NCBI RefSeq assembly: GCF_008935075.1
Contig: NZ_CP044545.1
Location: 1,825,501-1,889,500, forward strand
Direction: 5' to 3'
From: Pradoshia sp. D12
Lineage (GTDB): Bacteria > Bacillota > Bacilli > Bacillales > Pradoshiaceae
DNA length: 64,000 bases
Of this stretch, positions 29,081-38,271 are shown piece by piece. The notes beneath the pieces are model-generated. The model saw nothing but the letters and a program-made list of their open reading frames with translations. It did not search any database and was not told the origin of the DNA. Position numbers and translations under genes: made by a program. Each line of letters begins with the position of its first letter. Position 1 is the stretch's first letter.

Positions 29081-29581
29081 ATGACTAAAAAACAAGATAA
29101 GAAAAAATCAAAGTGGCTATCTCTTTTAATATTAATAGTAGGTATATTAGCAGCTGGAGTGATTGGTCTTACTGTCTATTATCATTTGAATGATCCATCT
29201 AAAGAAGCAATGGATCAATTAAAGAAAAACCCTCCAAAAAATATATCGAATCAAGAAAGTGTGTTAATTGCTGAATATCACGCTAAATACAATGATTTAA
29301 CAGGCTATGGCAGTATTGAAGAATTAGATATGTCAGAAGCCAAGAGTTTATCAGCCATACTTGAAAAAGATACGAATGAAATAATTAGCCAGGGGATAGA
29401 AAATAAAAAGGTATCGGAAGATTTTAAACAAATCCACGCAATTGCCAAGGCGACCAAAAATAAAGCAGACAAAGAACAGATTCGATTAATACATCGTTAT
29501 TTTCATGATCTAGATATTGCGATTAATCAGTATAATGATACGAAGGATGTATTTGGGGTGACTAAGACTCTCGGTAAGTAA
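29081..29581 (+). CDS. Membrane-anchored hypothetical protein
   Basis: 166 residues: a Lys-rich start, one membrane helix (about 13-35), then a helical extracytoplasmic domain (ESVLIAEYHAKYNDLTGYGS, KATKNKADKEQIRLIHRYFH). No Cys or enzyme motif. I do not recognise it; uncharacterised single-pass Bacillaceae proteins of this form are common. GGCGGGAG precedes the ATG and a terminator follows 100 bases on. Confidence 0.75.
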   Translation: MTKKQDKKKSKWLSLLILIVGILAAGVIGLTVYYHLNDPSKEAMDQLKKNPPKNISNQESVLIAEYHAKYNDLTGYGSIEELDMSEAKSLSAILEKDTNEIISQGIENKKVSEDFKQIHAIAKATKNKADKEQIRLIHRYFHDLDIAINQYNDTKDVFGVTKTLGK

Positions 29582-29678
29582 GTCTCGTGATTTAATGTAG
29601 ATATTGTAATAGACAGAGAAGAAAATAAATTTTTGATTAAACGCTTAACTTATACAGTAGACATTTTAAAGATAATAA

Positions 29679-29720
29679 GGATAGACAGGCATAGATAATT
29701 GCTTGTCCATCCTTTTGTTT
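29679..29720 (+). terminator. Terminator after the membrane-anchored ORF
   Basis: GGATAGACAGGC / GCTTGTCCATCC imperfect stem with a 10-base loop, then TTTTGTTT. Confidence 0.75.
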
Positions 29721-29882
29721 ACTGACTTCTAACTGCATAAATAAAGTTCCTGATACTCAAGCGATGAAAATTTCGTCAAAAAACGTTGTAAATTCTCAAC
29801 ATTCTTAAACTATGGATATACGATATGGTAAAATGAAAAATTGTTAAAAAAATAGTTTTCTGATATCCATGTTTCCTTCATA

Positions 29883-30755
29883 TAATGAATGGGAGCGGGG
29901 TTTCTTGGGTATTACGGGAAGAGACGTTTGCCCGCTTTGCCATCATGACGGTTGGGGGAAGACAATGGGGGTGTTTGGCGGAAGTAGACAAATGGGTAGG
30001 AGAAAAAGAGGATATTTCAATATCATTTTTCTGCTCGAACGCCTGGGGTTATGGAATCGAGGGGATGGGGGGAGGACTGAATATGCCTTTGAAGCAGACT
30101 CTGCAAATGGTAAAAGGGACTGTAGGATCCCGGGTCGAATGCTTTGCTTTCGGAAAATCATGACCAGCCGAGAAGCTTCAGCACCTGGGTAAATGACGAG
30201 TCATGGCGCAGAGAAAGTGCCCAAGCACTCAGCACCTTGTTTTTGGAACCACGTTTATTTATGACGGGCAGGAAATCAGCATGACAAATATCCACTTCGC
30301 GACCATTGAGCAGTACAACGGTGTGGGCATGAAAAATTTACACAATATTGAAATATGGCAAGGGCGATTTATACGAGGAGATCATGCAGATCATTGGAAA
30401 AATGGAAGAGACAATTCTCGAACATTAGTAAAATGGGATGATACTCATCAAGCGGGAATTACAACGAATAAATCTGCTTAGTTTGACATCAATCCCAACT
30501 ACTCTCATGCTAATGTGTTCAATCAGAAAAAGGATACGCAAAGTATTTTCTCGTACTACAAACAGATGATTCAACTCCGAAAAAACAACCTCTTATTTGT
30601 GTTTAGAACTATGACATATTCACCACGTACCACAACTGTGAATTTATACCTATGCCGAACCTTCGGGGACGAGCAGGCGGCGAGTCTGGTCTAATTGGCT
30701 CTCCAAGAATGTACCATTGTGATACAGGAAGAACTGAATGTACCCGTTAATGGTT
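29883..30755 (+). pseudogene. Frameshifted relic of a GH13 alpha-glucosidase
   Basis: No single frame is open, but pieces in order match the C-terminal half of oligo-1,6-glucosidase-type GH13 enzymes: LREETFARFAIMTVGG, LGLWNRGDGG, ENHDQPRSFSTWVNDESWRR (the motif IV region with its catalytic-site His-Asp), AQALSTLF, FIYDGQEISMTNIHF, GRDNSRTLVKWDD, then after a stop INPNYSHANVF and SIFSYYKQMIQLRKNN, and finally FGDEQAAS. Several frameshifts and at least one stop separate them; the N-terminal 250 or so residues are missing. It lies directly before the maltodextrin transporter, where an intact glucosidase would be expected. Confidence 0.85.
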
Positions 30756-30760
30756 ATTTT

Positions 30761-30774
30761 TGAAAGCGTTTTCT
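30761..30774 (+). promoter_or_regulatory. cre site (CcpA) upstream of mdxE
   Basis: TGAAAGCGTTTTCT fits the CcpA consensus TGWAANCGNTNWCA at 13 of 14 positions (last base differs). Position suggests glucose repression of mdxEFG. Confidence 0.7.
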
Positions 30775-30923
30775 AAAGGTGCCGCTGGATTAACTTTTGT
30801 TCGTATGAGGAAATGGTCTATCAGAAACGAAAGTTAAAAAAAGTGTGTATCGCAAAAGCACTTACAGCTTCTGTTTCATTAATTTTATACATGGTACAAA
30901 AATTCCCACATAGGAGGTTTCAC

Positions 30924-32237
30924 ATGATCAAGAAAAGAATAGTTGGTATATTGGCATCCGCCACCCTATTGGCAGGACTATTGGCAGGATGTTCGGAAGA
31001 TGAAACGAAAAAAGCAACCACGGAAACAAAACCCAAGGAAACCACAAAAGAAACACTCAAACCTGAAGATGGAGCAACCCTGATTATTTGGGACAACGGA
31101 GCGGACGAGGGCGCGTGGGCGACCTATGTCGCAGAGCAATTCACGAAAAAATACAATGTGCCTGTTGAAGTACAAGAAGTGGGACACACAGACGCAGCAG
31201 GAAAATTGGAAACTGATGGGCCAGCTGGCTTAGGTGCCGATGTTTTCAACTCCGCCCATGATCATTTAGGAAAATTGGTGAAAGCAGGTTTGGTATATGA
31301 CAACTATTATGCCGATGACTATCAAGACATGTTCTTGGAAGCAGCGGTAAACGGGACAAGTTTTGTGGATAAAGATGGAAAAAAGAAAATGTTCGGCTAT
31401 CCCATCTCCATTGAAACATATGCCTTGTACTACAATAAAGACATCGTAAAAGAGGCACCAAAAACATGGGATGACTTGTTCAAAACAGCTAAAGAATTCC
31501 AAGCAACGAGCAAAGGAAAAAATCAGAAATATGGTTTTATGATGGAACCAGGTAACTTTTATTACACACATGCTTTCCTATCTGGTTATGGCGGTTATGT
31601 ATTTGGAAAAGAAGACACCGATCCAACGGATCTTGGTGTCAACAATGAAGGAGCCATCAAATCGGCGGAATTTATGAAAAAAATCAACAAAGAATTGTTA
31701 CCGATGAAAAAAGAAGACATTACAGGTGATGTGATTTCCTCTTTCTTCAATGAAAGTAAATTAGCCTACCGAATTTCAGGTCCATGGGATGTTAAAAACC
31801 ATCAAGATGCTGGTGTGAACTTTGGAATCGCTCCACTTCCAACATTGGATAACGGCGAAACGCCAAAATCCTATTCAGGCATCAAAGCGTACTATGTAAA
31901 CAGTTATTCCAAATATCCCAAAGCAGCAACTCTTTTAGCTCAAATGGCTTCCAGTGAAGAAATGCTCTTAAAAAGATACGAAATGACAGGCCAATTGCCA
32001 CCAGCGACTTCGCTCCTTGAAAACGAAACCATCAAAAAAGATGAAGTGTCCATGGCTTTCTTGGAACAGGCGAAAAATGCTGTGCCGATGCCAAATATCC
32101 CTGAAATGCAAGCTGTATGGGGACCAATGGAAACGGCTTACACATCCATCTGGAATGATGGAACCGACTCGAAAAAAACGTTTGACGCAGCCAAAGAACA
32201 AATTGAAGATGCAGTGGCCACTCAGAATAAAAAATAA
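30924..32237 (+). CDS. mdxE: Maltodextrin-binding lipoprotein
   Basis: 437 residues from ATG 30924, chosen for AGGAGGT just upstream; an in-frame extension of 37 codons has no SD. A lipoprotein signal ends LLAGLLAGC (lipid-modified Cys23), followed by a Lys/Glu/Thr linker and a MalE-type binding fold: LIIWDNGADEGAWATYVAEQ, YPISIETYALYYNKD, FNESKLAYRISGPWD and YSGIKAYYVNSYSKYP. It captures maltodextrins at the outer membrane face for MdxF/MdxG. The cre site upstream suggests CcpA control. Codon choice is richer in C and G than in neighbours. Confidence 0.92.
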   Translation: MIKKRIVGILASATLLAGLLAGCSEDETKKATTETKPKETTKETLKPEDGATLIIWDNGADEGAWATYVAEQFTKKYNVPVEVQEVGHTDAAGKLETDGPAGLGADVFNSAHDHLGKLVKAGLVYDNYYADDYQDMFLEAAVNGTSFVDKDGKKKMFGYPISIETYALYYNKDIVKEAPKTWDDLFKTAKEFQATSKGKNQKYGFMMEPGNFYYTHAFLSGYGGYVFGKEDTDPTDLGVNNEGAIKSAEFMKKINKELLPMKKEDITGDVISSFFNESKLAYRISGPWDVKNHQDAGVNFGIAPLPTLDNGETPKSYSGIKAYYVNSYSKYPKAATLLAQMASSEEMLLKRYEMTGQLPPATSLLENETIKKDEVSMAFLEQAKNAVPMPNIPEMQAVWGPMETAYTSIWNDGTDSKKTFDAAKEQIEDAVATQNKK

Positions 32238-32322
32238 AGAGTTCATCTATCAAAAGAGCCGATATCCAGGTAGTGAGATATTGGTTCTTTTTTCTAAGAA
32301 GTGAAAAGGAGGTTAAAAACAA

Positions 32323-33624
32323 ATGAAAACACATGCCAAGAAAAGCTTGATCTTTTCTTTGCTGTTTATGGGACTTGGGCAATTGTACAATCGACAGTAC
32401 ATCAAAGGGATCTTATTTATCTGTATGGAGCTATACCTTGTAGTGTTTTGGACATTACCGTTTCGAAATGCTATGTGGGGGTTGGCCACATTAGGGGAAA
32501 CGGTGCAGACCCGTGTGGGATTTGAAATTCAGCAAGGGGATCACAGCATCTTCTTGTTAATCGAAGGTATCATCTTTTTAATTTGTGGCTTGTTCTTTGT
32601 ATGGATGTATTATTTGAATGTGAAGGATGCTTGGAAAGTCGGACAATGGCGAGATCAAGGGGGAAAAACAAACTCATTCAAAGAAACCCTCCGTGTCTTA
32701 ATAGATAAAGGATTTCCTTACTTTTTGCTCACACCATCCATTGTATTCACGGCCTTTTTAACCATCTTGCCTTTGATTTTTGGAATTGCAATCGCTTTCA
32801 CAAACTATTCAGGACCGAACCACTTGCCGCCTGCTTCTCTAGTGGACTGGGTGGGATTTCAAACCTTTGTGGACTTATTTAACTTGAAAACCTGGAACCG
32901 AACGTTCATCGGCGTCTTCGGATGGACGATTCTTTGGGCAATTTCAGCCACGGTTACCACGTTCTTTGTCGGAATCTTATTTGCGGTTCTCTTGAATTCA
33001 AAGGGAATCAAATTCCGGAAATTTTGGAGAAGCATTTATATCTTGCCATGGGCGATTCCTTCGTTTGTCAGCATTTTGATCATGAGGAACCTATTCAACG
33101 GGGAATTTGGACCTATTAACCAATATTTAGAAGTCATTGGACTATCCAGTATCCCGTGGCTTAGCGACCCGATGTGGGCGAAATTCGCGCTTATCATGGT
33201 GAATGTCTGGTTTGGATTTCCGTTCTGGATGGTCTTGATGAGCGGCGTCATGACGAGCATAGATCGTGAATTATATGAGGCGGCGCAGGTGGATGGGGCA
33301 AACGGGAAGCAACAGTTCTGGAAAATCACCATGCCGATTGTCATGTTCTCTACCGCCCCCTTACTTATCATGCAGTTTGCTGGGAATTTTAATAACTTTA
33401 ACCTGATTTATCTCATGACGAATGGAGGACCTGTGAATGTGGATTACAGTTATGCAGGCTCCACAGATATTTTAATCAGCTGGATTTACAAACTGACCCT
33501 CGACCAAAGCCAATTTAATATGGCAAGCGTTGTGAGCATCCTGATCTTCATTGTTATTGCCATCATTTCGGTTTGGAACTTCAGACGAACGAAAGCATTC
33601 AACGAGGAGGACATGATGTCATGA
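32323..33624 (+). CDS. mdxF: Maltodextrin ABC permease MdxF
   Basis: 433 residues. The N-terminal extension with two or three helices (LIFSLLFMGLGQLYNRQYIK) is characteristic of Bacillus MdxF. The MalF-type six-helix core follows, with the EAA loop ELYEAAQVDGANGKQQFWKI near residue 318 that docks the ATPase. AAAAGGAGG before the ATG. It overlaps mdxG by four bases. No ATPase is encoded nearby; B. subtilis MdxFG use the shared ATPase MsmX, likely here too. Confidence 0.93.
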   Translation: MKTHAKKSLIFSLLFMGLGQLYNRQYIKGILFICMELYLVVFWTLPFRNAMWGLATLGETVQTRVGFEIQQGDHSIFLLIEGIIFLICGLFFVWMYYLNVKDAWKVGQWRDQGGKTNSFKETLRVLIDKGFPYFLLTPSIVFTAFLTILPLIFGIAIAFTNYSGPNHLPPASLVDWVGFQTFVDLFNLKTWNRTFIGVFGWTILWAISATVTTFFVGILFAVLLNSKGIKFRKFWRSIYILPWAIPSFVSILIMRNLFNGEFGPINQYLEVIGLSSIPWLSDPMWAKFALIMVNVWFGFPFWMVLMSGVMTSIDRELYEAAQVDGANGKQQFWKITMPIVMFSTAPLLIMQFAGNFNNFNLIYLMTNGGPVNVDYSYAGSTDILISWIYKLTLDQSQFNMASVVSILIFIVIAIISVWNFRRTKAFNEEDMMS

Positions 33625-34529
33625 AACAAAAAACACGTGAACGAATTTCATTCGTGTGGAAACATTTTCTGCTTCTCGTGGTGGCCATCTTCGTGCTTTA
33701 TCCAGTTGTATGGATTCTCATGGGAAGTTTGAATCCTGGGGATTCCCTATTCAGTGCACAGCTTCTTCCTGGGATGGAATGGGGTCTCTTTTGGGAAGGG
33801 GTTCGGAGTTTTGATTTCGCTCAAATTGCCCAGTCCGTAAAAGGAATCCGTTTATCCTTAGATCATTTTGTCTATTTGATTCAGAAAACCGAGTATGTGA
33901 CATGGTATAAAAACACCTTAAAAATAGCACTATGGAACATGGTCATTTCGACCTTTTTAGTGGTCACAGCTGCCTATGCGTTTAGTCGATTCCGCTTTCC
34001 AGGCCGGAAAGAAGGATTGATGGCTATGTTGATTCTGCAAATGTTTCCCGGATTTATGGGGATGATTGCTATCTATATCCTGCTTTTACAAATGGGATTA
34101 TTGGACAATCACTGGGGACTCATATTGGTTTATGCAGGCGGATCCATTCCGTTTAACGCCTGGCTTGTGAAAGGATACTTCGATTCCATGCCTCGCAGTT
34201 TGGAGGAAGCTGCGAAAATTGACGGAGCAGGTCATTTCACTATTTTCTTTAAAGTGATGATGCCATTGAGCGTTCCAATTCTCGTCTTCGTAGCGGTTTC
34301 GAACTTCATCGGTCCGTGGATGGACTTTATCTTTGCTCGACTGGTTTTACGATCCAATGAAAATAAAACCTTAGCGATTGGGTTGTTTGAGATGGTGACG
34401 GGACGAGGAAATACCGAATTTACGACATTCGCGGCTGGAGCAGTGCTTGTTGCACTGCCTATCACGATTCTCTTTATGGCGTTCCAAAAATACATGGTAG
34501 AAGGGTTGAAGGCTGGGGCGAATAAATAA
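33621..34529 (+). CDS. mdxG: Maltodextrin ABC permease MdxG
   Basis: 302 residues from ATG 33621, which overlaps the mdxF stop (ATGA) with GAGGAGG upstream; an earlier in-frame start lies inside mdxF without SD. Six membrane helices, the MalG-type EAA loop (SLEEAAKIDGAGHFTIFFKV) and the C-terminal FQKYMVEGLKAGANK end typical of MalG. With MdxF it forms the transmembrane pore. No clear terminator follows; the next gene is convergent. Confidence 0.93.
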   Translation: MKQKTRERISFVWKHFLLLVVAIFVLYPVVWILMGSLNPGDSLFSAQLLPGMEWGLFWEGVRSFDFAQIAQSVKGIRLSLDHFVYLIQKTEYVTWYKNTLKIALWNMVISTFLVVTAAYAFSRFRFPGRKEGLMAMLILQMFPGFMGMIAIYILLLQMGLLDNHWGLILVYAGGSIPFNAWLVKGYFDSMPRSLEEAAKIDGAGHFTIFFKVMMPLSVPILVFVAVSNFIGPWMDFIFARLVLRSNENKTLAIGLFEMVTGRGNTEFTTFAAGAVLVALPITILFMAFQKYMVEGLKAGANK

Positions 34530-34687
34530 GCCCCAAGCCCCCTTACGATGGCAGGTATTTAGAGAGCAAAAATTGTTCGGCATTTAGTAGAATCACGAAA
34601 GAACATGATGCCGTAATATTGGTTGGCCATTGATTATTCAATAAGTTTATTCCGAATTGAATTCAGAAACTAAACTGGTTTGTTCAG

Positions 34688-35680
34688 TTATGCTAAAGAA
34701 ATGTTATCAATCTGCTGTAACTCTTCTTCTGTGAATGTGATATTTTTTAAAGCTCCAATGTTATCAAGAATCTGGCTAGGTTTGGAAGCTCCTATGAGAA
34801 CACTGGTCACAATTCCATCTCGCAAAATCCAGCTTATCGCCATCTCTGCAAGTGTCTGCCCTCGCTCCTCAGCTATCTCATTGAGTTTTTTAATTTGAGT
34901 TAATCGGTCTTCGGATAAGGCAGAAGCATTTAAAAATCGTCCATCCGTCTTTATTCTACTGTCGTCCGGAATTCCATGTAAATATCGATTGGTTAACATT
35001 CCCTGTTCCAAAGGACTAAACGCAATAATACCTTTTTTTAACTTTTTAGATGTATCTTTCAAATCATTTTGTTCAATTGTTCGATCAAAAATTGAATACC
35101 TATTCTGATTTATAATAAATGGGCAATGTAATTCTTGTAAAATTTCAGTCGCCTTTTCTAACGTTTTTCCATCGTAGTTTGAGAGACCTACATATAATGC
35201 CTTGCCACTTCTAACGATTTGGGCTAGCGCATTCATCGTTTCTTCCAATGGTGTGTGGGGATCCATTCGATGATGGTAAAAAATATCAACATATTCTAAT
35301 CCCATTCTCTTTAAGCTTTGGTCGAGGCTTGCAATAAGATATTTTCGACTTCCCCAGTTTCCATATGGACCATCCCACATATCGTATCCTGCTTTAGTAC
35401 TGATGATAAGTTCATCACGATATGCTGCAAAGTTTTCTTTCATAATAAGTCCTAGATTTTTTTCGGCACTCCCAGGTTCTGGTCCATAGTTATTTGCTAA
35501 ATCAAAGTGAGTAATTCCATTATCAAAAGCGGTAAAACAGAGTTGTTTCATATTTTCATATGAAGCTGTATCGCCGAAATTGTGCCAGAATCCTAATGAA
35601 ATAGCTGGTAATTGAAGTCCACTGTCACCACAGTGGAAATATGTCATAGATTTATAACGTTGTCTTGATGCCTGATACAT
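34688..35680 (-). CDS. Aldo/keto reductase, YghZ-type
   Basis: 330 residues, full TIM barrel of the YghZ (glyceraldehyde-3-phosphate reductase) branch. Opens with YFHCGDSGLQLPAISLGFWH. Catalytic residues visible: Asp and Tyr in HFDLANNYGPEPGSAE, Lys in STKAGYDMW, His in IFYHHRMDP; the NADPH-binding C-terminus has SVLIGASKPSQILDNI. Known activity of the family: NADPH-dependent aldehyde reduction, including methylglyoxal. AGGAGG before ATG 35680. A MerR-type promoter upstream points to induction by electrophiles or aldehydes. Confidence 0.9.
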   Translation of the reverse strand: MYQASRQRYKSMTYFHCGDSGLQLPAISLGFWHNFGDTASYENMKQLCFTAFDNGITHFDLANNYGPEPGSAEKNLGLIMKENFAAYRDELIISTKAGYDMWDGPYGNWGSRKYLIASLDQSLKRMGLEYVDIFYHHRMDPHTPLEETMNALAQIVRSGKALYVGLSNYDGKTLEKATEILQELHCPFIINQNRYSIFDRTIEQNDLKDTSKKLKKGIIAFSPLEQGMLTNRYLHGIPDDSRIKTDGRFLNASALSEDRLTQIKKLNEIAEERGQTLAEMAISWILRDGIVTSVLIGASKPSQILDNIGALKNITFTEEELQQIDNISLA

Positions 35681-35716
35681 GTTTTCCCTCCTATATTAAA
35701 TACTCTTACTTTACTC

Positions 35717-35746
35717 AGCGTAGCCTTCAAGTAGACTTGAAGTCAA
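35717..35746 (-). promoter_or_regulatory. MerR-family type promoter of the aldo/keto reductase
   Basis: On the minus strand TTGACT (35741-35746) and TACGCT (35717-35722) are 18 bases apart. The spacer is almost filled by a perfect inverted repeat, CTTCAAGT-2-ACTTGAAG (35725-35742). A dyad inside an overlong spacer is the hallmark of MerR-activated promoters. No MerR gene is nearby. Confidence 0.7.
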
Positions 35747-36285
35747 GCGTAGTATTTTGACTTTTAAAAGTATTTTAAACAATCTAAATTTATATGAAGG
35801 AAGGGGAGTCTATTCGAGTATGGAAGAATTCTTGGGGAAAACTATATGATGTGTAGATAGTATTTCTACTACCTTCTCTATAAGTGAATCTCTCTGTTTT
35901 AGAGGTGTTAGAAAATCTCCTAATATACTCCTTTGTAAGATAGATTAACAGTGTCTGTTCTATGTTACGATTCTGAATTTACCTTTTCTGCTGCTTGAAT
36001 TTCAGTTTGGATTTTTGCCCAGCCAGTTCCTTTATTAACACAGGAACCTTTTTATTTTGCTATTGTCGGGAATATTCTAATTATCCTCTGTGATTAGCCA
36101 TACTTATAATCGGTAATCCAACTATCTAAAAGAGATACAATATGCATTGTTATCTTTGGGAGGAGTTTAACTAGTAGTAATAAACCGGTACATTGGTGTT
36201 ATCACCAGGAAATGTGAATCTTTTGTGTGGTTGCCGGTAAAATATGATAATGTGCATGTATATAGGGACCTGGGAGGGATACTAG
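35747..36285. other. Intergenic region with hairpins, no gene seen
   Basis: About 540 AT-rich bases. A terminator-like hairpin GTTCCT/AGGAAC followed by CTTTTTATTTT ends near 36060 without an upstream gene. At 36184-36238 ACCGG and CCGGT enclose a TGGTG-TTAT-CACCA hairpin in the leader of the HAD gene. No complete ORF with an SD. Confidence 0.45.
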
Positions 36286-37146
36286 ATGGAGTATAAATTA
36301 TTGGCTGTTGATTTAGATGGAACTTTGTTGAATGCGGAGATGGATATTGACAAAGAAACGATAGAGGCCCTGCATGATTTTAAATCAAGGGGAGGAAAGG
36401 TAATCATCTGCAGCGGAAGAACGCCTTTGGCGACTAGGTGGATTGCGGAGGCTATCCGTTTATCCGATCCAATCATTGCCTACAACGGAGCTGTTATACA
36501 AGGGCGGGACGGGAAGATTATTCAGCAATCTACCTTTAAAAAAGAAAGTCTGTTGGCCTTTATAGATGCGTGCCAAAGCTATGGGGTATATGGGCATTTG
36601 TATGAGGGTGACTGTTTACTAGTTCCAGAGAAAAATAAGTGGAATGAAAAATGGATTGAGAATAATATCCTGCCTTTACAAGGAACCGGTGCAGAAATGG
36701 GAGGATGTGAACGATTCCGGGCTCAGTGCGAAATCAGGCTGTTTCATTCTTTCGATGAATATGTGAAAGAAAACGAACCTGCCATTCAAAAGCTGGCTGC
36801 TTTTCGGAAGGAACAAGGAGACTATGAAGGATTTATGGATCGGCTATTCAACATGGAAAATCATTTTGAAGTGAGCAGCAGCTTCGGTTTCACAAGCCTT
36901 GAAATTACTCCACCAAAGACTACTAAGGCTTCTGCTTTGGAATATTTGGCAAAAAGGCTTGGCTTGGATATGTCTGAGGTGGCTGCGATCGGTGACAACT
37001 TTAACGATAGACAAATGCTGCTTTCAGCGGGACTTGGCATAGCTATGGGAAATGCGCCGGAGGAAGTTAAGGAAGCAGCTGATGCTGTGACCGAGCCTAA
37101 TGACCGAATGGGAGTAGCGCATGCAATCAAAAAATATATAATGTAA
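36286..37146 (+). CDS. Cof-type HAD-family sugar-phosphate phosphatase
   Basis: 286 residues. Opens with YKLLAVDLDGTLLNAEMDID, the HAD nucleophile motif (Asp9, Asp11); motif II SGRT near 44, and motif IV IGDNFNDRQMLLSAGLGIAMGN near the end, with a large Cof-type cap between. These enzymes dephosphorylate sugar phosphates, FMN or similar. It lies 190 bases before murQ, separated by the mur operator/promoter, so it may be functionally linked to amino-sugar metabolism but has its own unit. SD GGGAGGGA. Confidence 0.88.
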   Translation: MEYKLLAVDLDGTLLNAEMDIDKETIEALHDFKSRGGKVIICSGRTPLATRWIAEAIRLSDPIIAYNGAVIQGRDGKIIQQSTFKKESLLAFIDACQSYGVYGHLYEGDCLLVPEKNKWNEKWIENNILPLQGTGAEMGGCERFRAQCEIRLFHSFDEYVKENEPAIQKLAAFRKEQGDYEGFMDRLFNMENHFEVSSSFGFTSLEITPPKTTKASALEYLAKRLGLDMSEVAAIGDNFNDRQMLLSAGLGIAMGNAPEEVKEAADAVTEPNDRMGVAHAIKKYIM

Positions 37147-37229
37147 AAAGGTTTTTTTAGCATATCCTATGTAGTTCTGCATATGAGAATATGCTTCTTT
37201 TTTTGGATTAGAATGAAATAAAATTTTAA

Positions 37230-37274
37230 ATATTCAATAAAATTATTGAATATCAATTTCAGTTGGAGTATATT
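37230..37274 (+). promoter_or_regulatory. murQ promoter with palindromic MurR-type operator
   Basis: Perfect inverted repeat ATATTCAATAA-AA-TTATTGAATAT (arms 37230-37240 and 37243-37253). It overlaps the -35 TTGAAT (37246-37251), which pairs with TATATT (37269-37274) at 17 bases. Position fits repression by the RpiR/MurR regulator encoded downstream. Confidence 0.7.
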
Positions 37275-37334
37275 GGAAGTGTTGAGTTACTAGTAAATGG
37301 TAATCGCAAAAGGAGCTACCTGGAGGTCTTACTA

Positions 37335-38246
37335 ATGAAAGAAAATCTTAATCTATTAACCACGGAATCACGCAATGATCGAAGTATGCAGATAGACACT
37401 TCCAGTCCGATGGAAATTCTGCGAATTATGAATGAGGAAGACCAAAAAGTAGCCGCTGCAGTTCAAGAGGTTTTACCAGATGTTGAAATAGCCGTTCACT
37501 TTGCTGTTTCATCTTTCCAAAATGGAGGGCGCCTTATCTATATGGGAGCCGGGACTAGCGGAAGGCTTGGTGTACTCGATGCTGTTGAATGCCCGCCAAC
37601 ATTCAGTACCAAGCCAGAGATGGTACTGGGTATTATCGCCGGCGGAGAAAGCGCATTCATAAAGGCGGTTGAAGGAGCGGAGGATAGGCCGGAGGATGGC
37701 GAGAAGGATTTAAAAGACATCACCCTTACTGAGAATGATACGGTTATCGGTATTGCTGCAAGCGGCCGGACACCATATGTTATTGGTGCACTTCGTTACG
37801 CACGGTCGGCAGGAGCCAAAACAGTGGCACTGTCGTGTAATAAACAGGCTAGAATCAGTGAAGAAGCAGATCATGCCATCGAGGTGGTCGTAGGTCCGGA
37901 AGTGCTTACGGGATCTACTAGACTGAAATCTGCAACCGCTCACAAAATGATTCTAAACATGATTTCAACCTCTTCAATGGTTTTGCTCGGCAAAGCGTAT
38001 GAAAACTTAATGATTGATGTCCATGTCAGCAACGAGAAGCTCAAAGAAAGAGCTATCGGCATTATTAGCAAAATCACAGGAGTAAGCTATGAAACAGCGA
38101 GACAAACATTAGAGGATGCTGATCATCAAGTAAAGGTCGCCTTAGTCATGCTTAAAAAGGATATTAAGAAAGAAGAAGCGGCTCTGATTCTGGAGCAATC
38201 TGGAGGGTATGTCCGAAAAGCCATTGAAGCCGAGCTCTCAGATTGA
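37335..38246 (+). CDS. murQ: N-acetylmuramic acid 6-phosphate etherase
   Basis: 303 residues from ATG 37335, with TGGAGGT upstream; the frame opens 24 codons earlier without SD. One SIS domain with the MurQ signature [20 protein letters not shown], then [18 protein letters not shown], and a C-terminal helical region ([20 protein letters not shown]). It cleaves the lactyl ether of MurNAc-6-phosphate to GlcNAc-6-phosphate and D-lactate during cell-wall recycling. First gene of murQ-murR-murP-mupG. Confidence 0.96.
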   Translation: MKENLNLLTTESRNDRSMQIDTSSPMEILRIMNEEDQKVAAAVQEVLPDVEIAVHFAVSSFQNGGRLIYMGAGTSGRLGVLDAVECPPTFSTKPEMVLGIIAGGESAFIKAVEGAEDRPEDGEKDLKDITLTENDTVIGIAASGRTPYVIGALRYARSAGAKTVALSCNKQARISEEADHAIEVVVGPEVLTGSTRLKSATAHKMILNMISTSSMVLLGKAYENLMIDVHVSNEKLKERAIGIISKITGVSYETARQTLEDADHQVKVALVMLKKDIKKEEAALILEQSGGYVRKAIEAELSD

Positions 38247-38271
38247 TTTAAACACAAGTAGGTGATGATAA

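Noticed and set aside
30813..30923. In-frame 37-codon extension of mdxE
   Set aside because: No ribosome binding site, and a perfect AGGAGGT plus lipoprotein signal mark the ATG at 30924.
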